A program made the translations under genes and the position numbers. Shown one piece after another: positions 32,761 through 40,669 of a stretch of 64,000 nucleotides of DNA (positions are counted from its first letter, which is position 1; each line of letters begins with the position of its first letter). The notes under the pieces are model-generated. The model made no database searches, was not told the DNA's origin, and saw nothing but the letters and a program-made list of their open reading frames with translations. The stretch comes from JAJPHU01 sp035553375 (GTDB taxonomy: Bacteria; Planctomycetota; Planctomycetia; Gemmatales; Gemmataceae): positions 1 through 64,000 of the forward strand of contig DATNCY010000245.1 in the NCBI GenBank assembly GCA_035553375.1, given 5' to 3'.

Positions 32761-32798
32761 GCGCCGCTTTGTGTTTCGCGCGAAACGCAAAGCGGCGC
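32761..32798. repeat. Palindrome with core gtttcgcgcgaaac (second copy)
   Basis: Arms gcgccgctttg and caaagcggcgc enclose the core gtttcgcgcgaaac. It lies between the lipoprotein and the converging tRNA gene and could end both transcripts, although no T-run follows on the plus side. Confidence 0.85.
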
Positions 32799-32806
32799 GA
32801 GGGAAA

Positions 32807-32878
32807 AGCCGCCTCAGGGATTTGAACCCTGGACCCCAGCTTTACGAAAGCTGTGCTCTACCGCTGAGCTAAGGCGGC
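32807..32878 (-). tRNA. tRNA-Thr (anticodon CGT)
   Basis: On the minus strand the acceptor arms GCCGCCT and AGGCGGC pair perfectly. The D arm (GCTC..GAGC), the anticodon arm (CAGCT TTCGTAA AGCTG) and the T arm (CAGGG TTCAAAT CCCTG) all fold. The loop TTCGTAA places CGT at the anticodon, which reads ACG (threonine). CCA is not encoded; a T-run follows the 3' end. Confidence 0.95.
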
Positions 32879-33005
32879 ATCGGAACCTCAAACCCCTGTA
32901 ATCCTAGAGAAATCGCCTCAGAGTGCAACAGCAATTGAACGAGGCGATTCCAGCGCTTTCGCGCCGAACCGCCTCGCCGATTTACCGCCGTCTTCGCCGC
33001 GACGA

Positions 33006-34493
33006 TTATTTGTTCGGCGGCATCACGGGCGGTTTCTTGTCTCCCAGACGCGGAGCCTTATCCGGCCGTAGGGTTGGATCGTACAGCGATCGCCGTTCCG
33101 CGCCGGTGCTGCGCGGCAAACGATAACCGATCATCTCCAGATATTTGTACAAAGCGATGCGTTTCACGCCATTTCGGACGGCTTTCTCTTCCATATTCGC
33201 CCGACCTGTGCGTATGTTTTGAATGTTGTCGGCCTTCTCCCGGGTATCTCCCAGGATCAGATAATCCGTCTGGAGCGTGATTCCCTTGCCCTTGACCGAA
33301 CCATCTTTTGGATCCAGCCAGGCATCCACCACGATGTTCTGCCGCTCCAGGCTGCGGATGAATTCGGCTATGCTATCGCGGCCATCGCCCGTCAGGTCCA
33401 TGAGGCCGGCCAGGGCCACATGCTTCTTGATCGTCGGGTTCCAACTCGGATTGTACAACACATCGCCTTCCAGAATCGGATCGCGGTTGGCGTCCTTCAC
33501 CGACGTGATCCGTGTCCGCGACAGATGTTCGCTGACGACGTTCACGACTTCGAGCGTGCCCTTCGGTTGGGGGATCGGCCGGCCATCCAGACCGACGCCG
33601 TGAATGCTGAACGTCAACTGCGGCTTCACCTTGTCAGCTGAGCCGAGATTGATGTAGGGGTTGGTGCCGCGCGTATCCATTTTGACGATCTTCCAGTCCG
33701 TCCGCATGCTCGCCGGCGCTTCCGTACTCTTGACCTCATATTGCTCGATCTGTTCCTGCTTGCTCTTGACCAGACCGTTCAGGTGACTGATGTTCTTTTT
33801 CAGGCCATCAATCTGGGTTAGCAGCGTTTTCTTCTCCTCGTTCGCATTCGCTTTATCTTTCTCCCGTCCAGCGCTCACTTTCTCGACTTCGGCGCGAGCC
33901 GTCTTGATCGCATCGAGGTTCGACGTCTGGTCCGTGGCACTCTCTTTCTTGAACTTGGCCAAGTTGGTCTGATACTCCGCCTGGGCCGTCTTGAGTTCCT
34001 CGTCGCGCTTCTGAATGGTCTTCTTGGCCTCCGCCAGATTTGCCGTCAAGCCCTGGTTGCGTTTCTCCAGCGTCTCGTATTGCTCAAGAAGCTTCGTGAT
34101 GCGTTCCTCGTAGGTTTCCTTCGGTTTGGCGCCGGCCCAGCCGAGATCCTTCTCCAACTCCTTGAGAACCTTCGTCACATCTTCCTTATCCTTGTCGCCC
34201 TTCATCACCCCCTGGTCGAACTGCGCCTTCTTGGTGGGCAGGTCGGCCGCCCCTTCGAGGTTTTGCGCCTTGCCCATGTAACTGCGATACATCTGGTCCT
34301 GGAACAGATACCAGTCGCGTTGCTCTTTGAAGAGCTTGGCATCGTTCTTGGCGGCGGTGACATCCTTGGTCATTTTCTCCTGCTCGGCGAAGCCGAAGTA
34401 GGTGGACACGCCCAAGCCGATCGTCGCCAGGATGAAGAACACCAGCGTGATAATCAGACCTTGTTTCGACTCGCCCTGCGATTTGGGAGCCAT
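33006..34493 (-). CDS. Membrane-anchored coiled-coil protein, planctomycete type
   Basis: The 495-residue protein has one N-terminal membrane helix (GLIITLVFFILATIGLGVST, about residues 12-31) and then a long coiled coil (about 40-265) rich in Lys, Glu and Gln. The C-terminal domain (about 270-470) is beta-rich and contains NPYINLGSADKVKPQLTFSI, VVSEHLSRTRITSV and YLILGDTREKADNI; the first part resembles a Lys/Gly beta-barrel found in related planctomycete proteins, but I cannot give it a name. The ATG follows gaggttgcatcg. It probably lies in the periplasm, anchored to the inner membrane. A divergent Ser/Thr kinase follows. The function is unknown. Confidence 0.75.
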   Translation of the reverse strand: MAPKSQGESKQGLIITLVFFILATIGLGVSTYFGFAEQEKMTKDVTAAKNDAKLFKEQRDWYLFQDQMYRSYMGKAQNLEGAADLPTKKAQFDQGVMKGDKDKEDVTKVLKELEKDLGWAGAKPKETYEERITKLLEQYETLEKRNQGLTANLAEAKKTIQKRDEELKTAQAEYQTNLAKFKKESATDQTSNLDAIKTARAEVEKVSAGREKDKANANEEKKTLLTQIDGLKKNISHLNGLVKSKQEQIEQYEVKSTEAPASMRTDWKIVKMDTRGTNPYINLGSADKVKPQLTFSIHGVGLDGRPIPQPKGTLEVVNVVSEHLSRTRITSVKDANRDPILEGDVLYNPSWNPTIKKHVALAGLMDLTGDGRDSIAEFIRSLERQNIVVDAWLDPKDGSVKGKGITLQTDYLILGDTREKADNIQNIRTGRANMEEKAVRNGVKRIALYKYLEMIGYRLPRSTGAERRSLYDPTLRPDKAPRLGDKKPPVMPPNK

Positions 34494-34723
34494 CGATGCA
34501 ACCTCGTGGATAGGATCGAGCGATAGGAGTTGGGCGGTTGTGCGCCGCCGTGTTTCCAGCGAAAAAGAACCTATTCCAGTTTAAAAGATCCCTGCCCTCT
34601 GTCAATGGAATTGACCGGGTAAGCCAGGTAGATCGCGGCCCTCACGCGCTTCCTGCCGATTGTAGCGAAGAACGCGGCGTCTTCGTTCGGTACAATGACA
34701 CGGAGGAAGGCCAGGGTGAAAAC

Positions 34724-36412
34724 ATGATTGGTACACGACTCGGTTCCTGGATCATCGATAAGGAAATCGGTCGCGGCGGTATGGGCTGCGTCTACCTGGC
34801 CCACCGCAGCCCGACCGACAACGGCGGCTCGGAACAATCGGCCATCAAGATACTCGCCGCAGAGTTGGCCGTCGATTCCGGCTTCCTCGCTCGCTTCGAG
34901 CGCGAGATCGACATCCTCCGCCAACTCGATCATCCCAACATTGTGCGCTTCCGCGAATCCGGCCAGCAGAAGGGCCATTCCTACTTCGTCATGGAGTACG
35001 TGCGCGGACCGAGCTTCGAGACATTGTTAAGCCAGCAAGGCCGTATGCCGTGGCCGGAAGTTCTCGATATGGCCTGGCAGATTGCTCCGGCCCTCAAACA
35101 CGCGCACGACCGCGGCATCATCCACCGCGATTTGAAACCCTCCAACTTGCTGCGCACGGCAACCCAACCTGCTCCGAGCCGCGATCGTCAGGGAGCGGGG
35201 GAAAACACGCTCCCTGACGGTCGCGGCTCGGATACGGCCGGGCTGGTCAAGTTGACCGATTTCGGCATCGCCAGTTTGTTCGCCAGTCCACATCTGACGG
35301 TGACGGGCGGCATCGTCGGCACGGCGGAATATCTGTCGCCGGAGCAGGCGTCCGGCAAGCCGGTGACGCGCCGCAGCGATCTGTATTCGCTGGGCATCGT
35401 CCTGTACACCCTGCTGATCGGCCGCACGCCGTTCGTGGGTGAAGCTCTCGATCTACTGCACAAGCATCGCTTCGCCCAGTTTGATCGGCCGGCCCGCCTT
35501 GTACCGGAAATCCCGCATGAGCTGGATGAAATTATTTGCCAGCTTCTGGAAAAGGATCCCGACAAACGGCCTGGCGACGCGATGGTCCTGTTCCGCCAGC
35601 TGGACAGTCTCAAACGCAAGCTGGCCTATCAAGCCACCCACGCCGGCGCGGACGCGGAGCAGACCTCGGCGCCATCGGTTGCGCGATCGGCGACGCGCGC
35701 AGGGAGTAATGCGGAAGGTCCCGCCACGCTGATGAGCCGGCTCATGCGTCAGGAGTTGGAGCGCGAGAGGAACGGCGGCCCACTGCGGCAGTTCCTTAAT
35801 CGGCCGGTGGTACTGGCGGTGCTATTGGCGATCAGTGTGGGCCTGATTGCCTGGGCGTTCTGGCCGCTGAGCGCGGAGACGCTGTATCAGCGCGGGGCGG
35901 TCCTCATGCAATCCAACGATCCCGACGATTGGGACACGGCCTGGGACAAATATCTGGGACCGCTGCTGGCGAAGGATCCCGACACGCCGCATCGCGCGGA
36001 GATCGAGCAGTTCCGCCAGCGGTACGAGTCCGCCCAGGCAACGCGCCAGGCGAATCGGACAGCGCGGTTGGCCGGTCCGATGAGCGAGGCGCAGTGGTTT
36101 TATCAAGAAGGACTGCGCTTGCGTCAGCAGGGCGACGAGGCCGGAGCGCAGCGCGTCTGGCGAGCGCTAATGCAAGCGTTCCAGGATGTGCCGTCCGAGG
36201 GGTCGTGGGTACGGTTGGCCGAACAGGAGTTGGGCCAATCGGCCGAGAAGCCGATGAAGGAACGCCAATGGGGGCCGGTACGCGAGGCAGTACGGCATGC
36301 GCGGGAATTGCGCGAGCAGGGCAAGGGGAAAGAAGCGGACGCTATCGTGAAGGCATTGCAGGAACTGTATCGCGACGATAAGCAAGCGACAGCGATCTTG
36401 CAGGGCGAATGA
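34724..36412 (+). CDS. Membrane Ser/Thr protein kinase with in-frame palindrome insert
   Basis: The 562-residue protein has a Hanks-type kinase domain (about residues 8-300): glycine loop IGRGGMGCVYLA, Lys42 in AIKIL, HRDLKPSN with Asp136, DFG at 179-181, and SPEQ at 205-208. A membrane helix spans about 361-380 and a TPR-like C-terminal domain lies outside. Between Asn141 and DFG there are about 20 extra residues (APSRDRQGAGENTLPDGRGS) encoded by a 58-base palindrome. The catalytic residues are intact, so the enzyme is probably active. The ATG at 34724 fits the domain start; the frame is open further upstream. An FHA protein at 10814 is a possible reader of its products. Confidence 0.93.
   Translation: MIGTRLGSWIIDKEIGRGGMGCVYLAHRSPTDNGGSEQSAIKILAAELAVDSGFLARFEREIDILRQLDHPNIVRFRESGQQKGHSYFVMEYVRGPSFETLLSQQGRMPWPEVLDMAWQIAPALKHAHDRGIIHRDLKPSNLLRTATQPAPSRDRQGAGENTLPDGRGSDTAGLVKLTDFGIASLFASPHLTVTGGIVGTAEYLSPEQASGKPVTRRSDLYSLGIVLYTLLIGRTPFVGEALDLLHKHRFAQFDRPARLVPEIPHELDEIICQLLEKDPDKRPGDAMVLFRQLDSLKRKLAYQATHAGADAEQTSAPSVARSATRAGSNAEGPATLMSRLMRQELERERNGGPLRQFLNRPVVLAVLLAISVGLIAWAFWPLSAETLYQRGAVLMQSNDPDDWDTAWDKYLGPLLAKDPDTPHRAEIEQFRQRYESAQATRQANRTARLAGPMSEAQWFYQEGLRLRQQGDEAGAQRVWRALMQAFQDVPSEGSWVRLAEQELGQSAEKPMKERQWGPVREAVRHARELREQGKGKEADAIVKALQELYRDDKQATAILQGE
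35174..35231 (+). repeat. Palindrome inserted in frame in the Ser/Thr kinase
   Basis: Arms of 24 bases at 35174-35197 and 35208-35231 match at 23 of 24 positions around a 10-base loop. The reading frame passes through the element without a stop. Its agccgcga core is shared with the intergenic hairpin at 15070-15133. Confidence 0.92.
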
Positions 36413-36474
36413 AAGAAATTGATATCTAAACACTAATCTTCAGCGTATTGCGTACCATACTGCTATTTTTATCT

Positions 36475-37689
36475 CTATTTCATCCATTTTCCTACCATCT
36501 TCCCAAGGATTGCCTTGGCTCCTCGACGAACTTCTTCGGCCAGACAGCTGCGCGCGGCGCGCACCTGCACCAACGGCCTCGACTGAGACGCCAACTGGCG
36601 CTTGTAGAATGCCTCATCCGCGAGAAGATCGAACTCTCGGCGACCGGCTTCGATGGCTCGCCGAATGGCCAAGGCCAGGAGAACGGCTCCAGGCCGGAGG
36701 TGTCCCGGCAGGTCGGTTCGCCGCCCCATCTGGTAGGCATATGTCTTCCCGGCCCACACCATTCCATAAAGGACGGCCACCGGTTCGCCATGAGCGCGGA
36801 GCCAAAGCAGTTCGAGGGAACCTCGCTGCACCAGACGATCCATGATGGCGTTATGGAATTGAAGGTAGAACGGGGAGCGGAACACGCCGGTCTGGCCAAG
36901 GCTGGCCCATCGAGCGTGATGCAGGTGGACCAGAACCTTTTTACCTATCTCAAGGTCGGCGAGATCGGTGACCGCTTCAACTTGCGGTGGGCCGCCCGTC
37001 CAGGCAACCCACGCTTTCAAGGACCGATGGATGTTCCGCCGACTATTCGCGCTCAGACTCTGGAGGTAAGCCTCCCAGGTCGTGGGAAGGGGAACGAAGG
37101 GAGCGCGGGCCGTCTCCGTCAATTCGGCGTGTAATCCGGCGGCGCGGAAGGCGTCCACGAGCAGGCCAGGCAACCGTGTGTCGCCGGACATCATCGGCAA
37201 CACGACTTCGTCCCAGGTTCCGAACGCTCCTTCCGTGATGGCACGCACCAAACGCCCGGCTACCTGCTCCTCGCTGCCGCGCTTGGCCAGCACCCCAAGA
37301 TGGTTGGAGTAGATGCCATACTCGGTCGGTTCGCCGGAGGCCAGCAATTCCAGGCGACGAAAGGGCAAACCCCCGTGGTACCAGTGACGGCGGCGGAGCA
37401 GCGGAGCCAGACCGATCAGCCGGTTCGCATCGTGAAAAATTCCCAGCCGCAGTCGGCGACTTTGCAGACTACCGTAAACGCGCCACCACGTTAACAGCCA
37501 ATCCGGCGACTGGGTCAACTCGTTGCGATCGCTTTGTTCCAGGAGCGCCGTCCAGGCCGGACGAAGCCGTTCCACTTCGTTCGGGTCCGATACCACGACG
37601 CAGCAAGGAGACGCGGGGGAGGCTGCGGCGCAGCCTTCCGTCGCGCCGGGAATCAATGTCCCGAAGGACGCCGGCGACGGGGAAGACAT
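36475..37689 (-). CDS. GNAT-family acetyltransferase (BioF2/CelD-like)
   Basis: The 404-residue protein matches the double-GNAT family sometimes labelled CelD or BioF2-like, related to FemAB aminoacyl transferases. LPTTWEAYLQSLSANSRRNIHRS and LLWLRAHGEPVAVLYGMVWAGKTYAYQMG are the two diagnostic segments, and DFLLADEAFYKRQ-like residues close the second domain. Such proteins are often found in exopolysaccharide gene sets. The ATG at 37689 lies inside the end of the upstream cupin gene, giving about 37 bases of overlap; a GTG at 37707 or later GTG near 37599 are other choices. Overlap implies translational coupling. The substrate is unknown. Confidence 0.82.
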   Translation of the reverse strand: MSSPSPASFGTLIPGATEGCAAASPASPCCVVVSDPNEVERLRPAWTALLEQSDRNELTQSPDWLLTWWRVYGSLQSRRLRLGIFHDANRLIGLAPLLRRRHWYHGGLPFRRLELLASGEPTEYGIYSNHLGVLAKRGSEEQVAGRLVRAITEGAFGTWDEVVLPMMSGDTRLPGLLVDAFRAAGLHAELTETARAPFVPLPTTWEAYLQSLSANSRRNIHRSLKAWVAWTGGPPQVEAVTDLADLEIGKKVLVHLHHARWASLGQTGVFRSPFYLQFHNAIMDRLVQRGSLELLWLRAHGEPVAVLYGMVWAGKTYAYQMGRRTDLPGHLRPGAVLLALAIRRAIEAGRREFDLLADEAFYKRQLASQSRPLVQVRAARSCLAEEVRRGAKAILGKMVGKWMK

Positions 37690-38576
37690 GCGTTGAAACC
37701 ACTCCACAAGCGATACCCTTGGTGTTTGATGAAATCACGGACGGCGGATTGGCCATAGGGCGCCGGGTTCAAGCCCAACCGTCTCAGGGAGTGATTGACC
37801 GCGTAAATGGCACCGCGCCGCTGCGTCGCCGCCGTTTGCAACGTCAAGGCGAACGAGACGGTTACTTCGTTGCTCGTCGTTACCCAGTGCGGATGATTGA
37901 CCGGGATGTGAACTCCATCGCCGGGTGCCATGTCGAACGCCTCGGCGCGATCGTGTGCTTCTTCCTTGAACGGCAGCGATTGGTGCAAGCCCTTGTAAAA
38001 AAGCTCGATGGTTTGCTCCGAGAGAATCGACCGATCATCCCCAGGCAAGACGTGGAAGGTCTTTCGACCGCGGATCTGAAGGAGGAAGTTAATCTCCGGA
38101 TCCATGTGATAAGGTGTAATCTGGTTCGGGGCGGAAATAAAGACATAACCCTCGCGAGCCTGGATGTCGCGCGTGCAAGGGTGCCCCAGCGCCTCGATCT
38201 CAGCAAGACAGGTATACAACAGATCGCGATACTCGGGAACCAACTCGATCTTCTTGAGCATGATTCGCGTATCGCTGTCATGGATGCGATGGAAACTTTC
38301 CTCCATGGACAAACCATTGCCCGGAATCTGAGCGGGTGCGGCGTCCACAGGCACATTGCCGGAGTTGATGCGGACGTACTTGGGAGGGAGCTGCTTGGCC
38401 AATTCAAGTAAGCGCGGCATGGCCAGCAACGGGTGGTCGATGAGTTGATGATGGAGGAAACAGGCTCGGGTGTTGAGTCGCGTTAGGAAGGTTTCGCGAT
38501 CGGGTCGGAGAAAAGGCCCCTTCTCAGGAAGGCCGACCGATGCCGGTTGAGGTTCGGCAGAGACAATTTGAGTCAT
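37653..38576 (-). CDS. Cupin-like/JmjC-type dioxygenase family protein
   Basis: The 307-residue protein has a double-stranded beta-helix with the metal triad in TPYHMDPEINFLLQIRG (His and Asp of the HxD motif) and a later histidine in VNHPHWVTTSN. The layout resembles the JmjC-like cupin proteins related to FIH, with GRKTFHVLPGDD as the core strand. The ATG at 38576 was chosen over one at 38606 because gggag lies 5 bases before it. It should be a cytoplasmic Fe(II)/2-oxoglutarate-dependent enzyme; the substrate is unknown. The downstream acetyltransferase gene overlaps its end, so the two are probably co-translated and may act on the same target. Confidence 0.78.
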   Translation of the reverse strand: MTQIVSAEPQPASVGLPEKGPFLRPDRETFLTRLNTRACFLHHQLIDHPLLAMPRLLELAKQLPPKYVRINSGNVPVDAAPAQIPGNGLSMEESFHRIHDSDTRIMLKKIELVPEYRDLLYTCLAEIEALGHPCTRDIQAREGYVFISAPNQITPYHMDPEINFLLQIRGRKTFHVLPGDDRSILSEQTIELFYKGLHQSLPFKEEAHDRAEAFDMAPGDGVHIPVNHPHWVTTSNEVTVSFALTLQTAATQRRGAIYAVNHSLRRLGLNPAPYGQSAVRDFIKHQGYRLWSGFNACLPRRRRPSGH

Positions 38577-38853
38577 CGTTGCTCCCGTGCGAATCGGTTG
38601 TCGCATCCATTGCGCAGATGGAGCCGTGCTGAGAGAGTCGGCTTGGTTCTGTTCCGAACCACTGGATAACAGTTTCGGCGTCCCATGAAGCGGTCAGGCA
38701 ACTATAGGACAGCGCTTGGACGGGAGCAAACCATCGTGTGGCCATTGGCAAGGAGACAGCCGGAGGCTACATTCAACTTGCCCACCCAAGGTCATCGAGA
38801 GGCCAATTGCCGAGGAGTTTTCCGAACGGTCGCCGCACGGAGATGGAGTGGAC

Positions 38854-40197
38854 ATGACCCTATCGCGTACCTGCCGGCTCGTGACGCTGGGCTGCAAGGT
38901 CAACCAGTACGAGACGCAGTATGTCAAGGAGACGCTGGAAGCCAACGGCTACGTCGAGCCGGCCGAGGGGCAGGCGGTCGATCTGTGTATCGTCAATACC
39001 TGCACCGTCACCGCCGAGGGCGATGCCAAGAGCCGGCAAGCGGTGCGCCGTCTGCATCAGGAGCATCCACGGGCCGACATCGTGGTCATGGGCTGCTATG
39101 CCACACGCGATCCGGAGGCGGTCGGCCGGCTGCCGGGCGTGGTCAAGGTCGTCACCGACAAGACGCGCGTCGTCGAGGAACTCGAACCGTTCGGCGTCGT
39201 CCACACGCTCAGCGGTATCTCACGGTTCGACGAACATCAGCGCGCCTTCGTCAAGGTGCAGGACGGTTGCCTGCTCCATTGCAGCTATTGCATCATCCCG
39301 CACGTCCGCCCCGCGCTGCGCAGCCGGACACCGGAGGACATCGTCGCGGAAGTGCGGCGGTTGGTGGAGAACGGCTATCGCGAGGTCGTGCTAACCGGCA
39401 TTCATCTGGGACATTACGGACTCGATCTCAGTCGCGGCCGACCGAAAGCGGAGTGGTGCCGCCTGTGGCACCTGCTGGAACGACTGGCCGATCTGCCCGG
39501 CGATTTCCGCATCCGCCTCAGCAGTCTCGAAGCGGCCGAGGCACGCGACGATCTGATCCACGTTTTGGCGAACCAGCCGCGCATCTGCCCGCATCTGCAT
39601 CTGTGCTTACAAAGTGGGTCCGATCACATTCTGGCACGCATGAAGCGTCGTTATCGCAGCGCGGGTTTTCTCGAACGCTGCCGGCGCATCCGGGCAGCGC
39701 TGGATCAACCTGCTTTCAGCACCGATGTCATTCTCGGTTTCCCCGGCGAGAGCGACGCCGATTTCGAGGCGACCTGCCGAGTGGTCCGCGAAGTGGGTTT
39801 TGCACGCATCCACCTATTTTCCTATAGCCCGCGTCAGGGCACTGAGGCAGCCGCCTGGCGTGAGAGCGTGCCGCCCGCCGTGGTCGCCGAACGGCGGGCG
39901 CGATTGCTCGAAATCGAGCGCGAATTGTCGGATGCGTATTGTCGCAGTCTCGTGGGCCGGCGTCTCGATGTGCTGGTGGAGGGAGCCGATCCGCGACGGC
40001 CCGGTTTCGTGCGCGGTACGTCGTGCCGTTCGGTTCCGGTCGTGTGTCGCGGACATGCCCCGGCGCTGATTCGTCGCCGCATTCCTGTCCGCGCCATGAC
40101 CGTGGTCGAGGGTGTTGTACTTGGCGAACCGGAGGCGGAGGACGCGGGTTGGGGAGAATCGCGGTTGGCCTTGCCGTTGGTGTCAACGGGCGCTTGA
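38854..40197 (+). CDS. MtaB-type tRNA methylthiotransferase (radical SAM)
   Basis: The 447-residue protein belongs to the radical SAM methylthiotransferases that thiomethylate a tRNA base, most like MtaB for N6-threonylcarbamoyladenosine-37. The N-terminal UPF0004 cluster has cysteines in VTLGCKVNQYE, NTCTVTAEGD and VMGCYA. The radical SAM site is C139-x3-C143-x2-C146 in QDGCLLHCSYC. The end has a TRAM-like domain. The ATG at 38854 follows ggag and gives the family start; an upstream in-frame ATG is not supported. A possible promoter for the next gene overlaps its stop codon. Confidence 0.9.
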   Translation: MTLSRTCRLVTLGCKVNQYETQYVKETLEANGYVEPAEGQAVDLCIVNTCTVTAEGDAKSRQAVRRLHQEHPRADIVVMGCYATRDPEAVGRLPGVVKVVTDKTRVVEELEPFGVVHTLSGISRFDEHQRAFVKVQDGCLLHCSYCIIPHVRPALRSRTPEDIVAEVRRLVENGYREVVLTGIHLGHYGLDLSRGRPKAEWCRLWHLLERLADLPGDFRIRLSSLEAAEARDDLIHVLANQPRICPHLHLCLQSGSDHILARMKRRYRSAGFLERCRRIRAALDQPAFSTDVILGFPGESDADFEATCRVVREVGFARIHLFSYSPRQGTEAAAWRESVPPAVVAERRARLLEIERELSDAYCRSLVGRRLDVLVEGADPRRPGFVRGTSCRSVPVVCRGHAPALIRRRIPVRAMTVVEGVVLGEPEAEDAGWGESRLALPLVSTGA

Positions 40198-40221
40198 CAT
40201 TGAGGCGCGGAAGATTAGTGT
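40194..40221 (+). promoter_or_regulatory. Possible promoter for the STAS gene
   Basis: A perfect ttgaca (40194-40199) overlaps the MtaB-type stop codon and is followed after 16 bases by tagtgt (40216-40221), which matches four of six -10 positions. Transcription from here would start about 50 bases before the STAS gene. Confidence 0.45.
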
Positions 40222-40277
40222 GGAGGCGTGCGAGCAGTCTCGGAACGATCCGCTGGTAATACTGCGAGGGCCGAGCC

Positions 40278-40643
40278 ATGACGCGCCCCTATCGCCACAT
40301 TGAAGTCGAACAGCGGAGAGAGGTTTTTTGCGTTCGTCTGCGCCATCCGCGCATGGATGAGTCGGCGATCTGCGAATTGGCCGGCGAACTGCGCGGACTG
40401 GTCACGGACGAAGGCTGTCGCAAGATGGCCTTGAGCTTCGGACCCCAATCACCGGAATGTCTCTACAGCGTCTTTCTGACCAAGCTCATCAGTCTGCAAC
40501 GGATGCTGCGCGAACACGATGGCGAACTGGTATTGTGTCACGTCCAGCCCGTCGTGCGCGACATCTTCGCGGCGTGCTGTCTGGATCGATTATTTCAGTT
40601 CCTACCTGATTTCGAGGCCGCTGTCTCGCAGAGAACGGAATGA
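40278..40643 (+). CDS. STAS-domain (anti-sigma antagonist-like) protein
   Basis: The 121-residue protein has a single STAS domain. The alternating pattern FCVRLRHPRMDESAI, MALSFGPQSPECLYSVFL and ELVLCHVQPVVRDIFAACCL fits the anti-sigma factor antagonist fold. The usual phospho-site DSSG is replaced by CLYS, so regulation by serine phosphorylation is uncertain. No partner kinase or sigma factor lies next to it. The ATG follows gaggg. It is likely a cytoplasmic signalling protein in a stress or envelope pathway. It converges with the DUF1549/DUF1553 gene, whose stop is 27 bases away. Confidence 0.8.
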   Translation: MTRPYRHIEVEQRREVFCVRLRHPRMDESAICELAGELRGLVTDEGCRKMALSFGPQSPECLYSVFLTKLISLQRMLREHDGELVLCHVQPVVRDIFAACCLDRLFQFLPDFEAAVSQRTE

Positions 40644-40669
40644 AGTACGGGTGGAAGGCACGCCCATCC

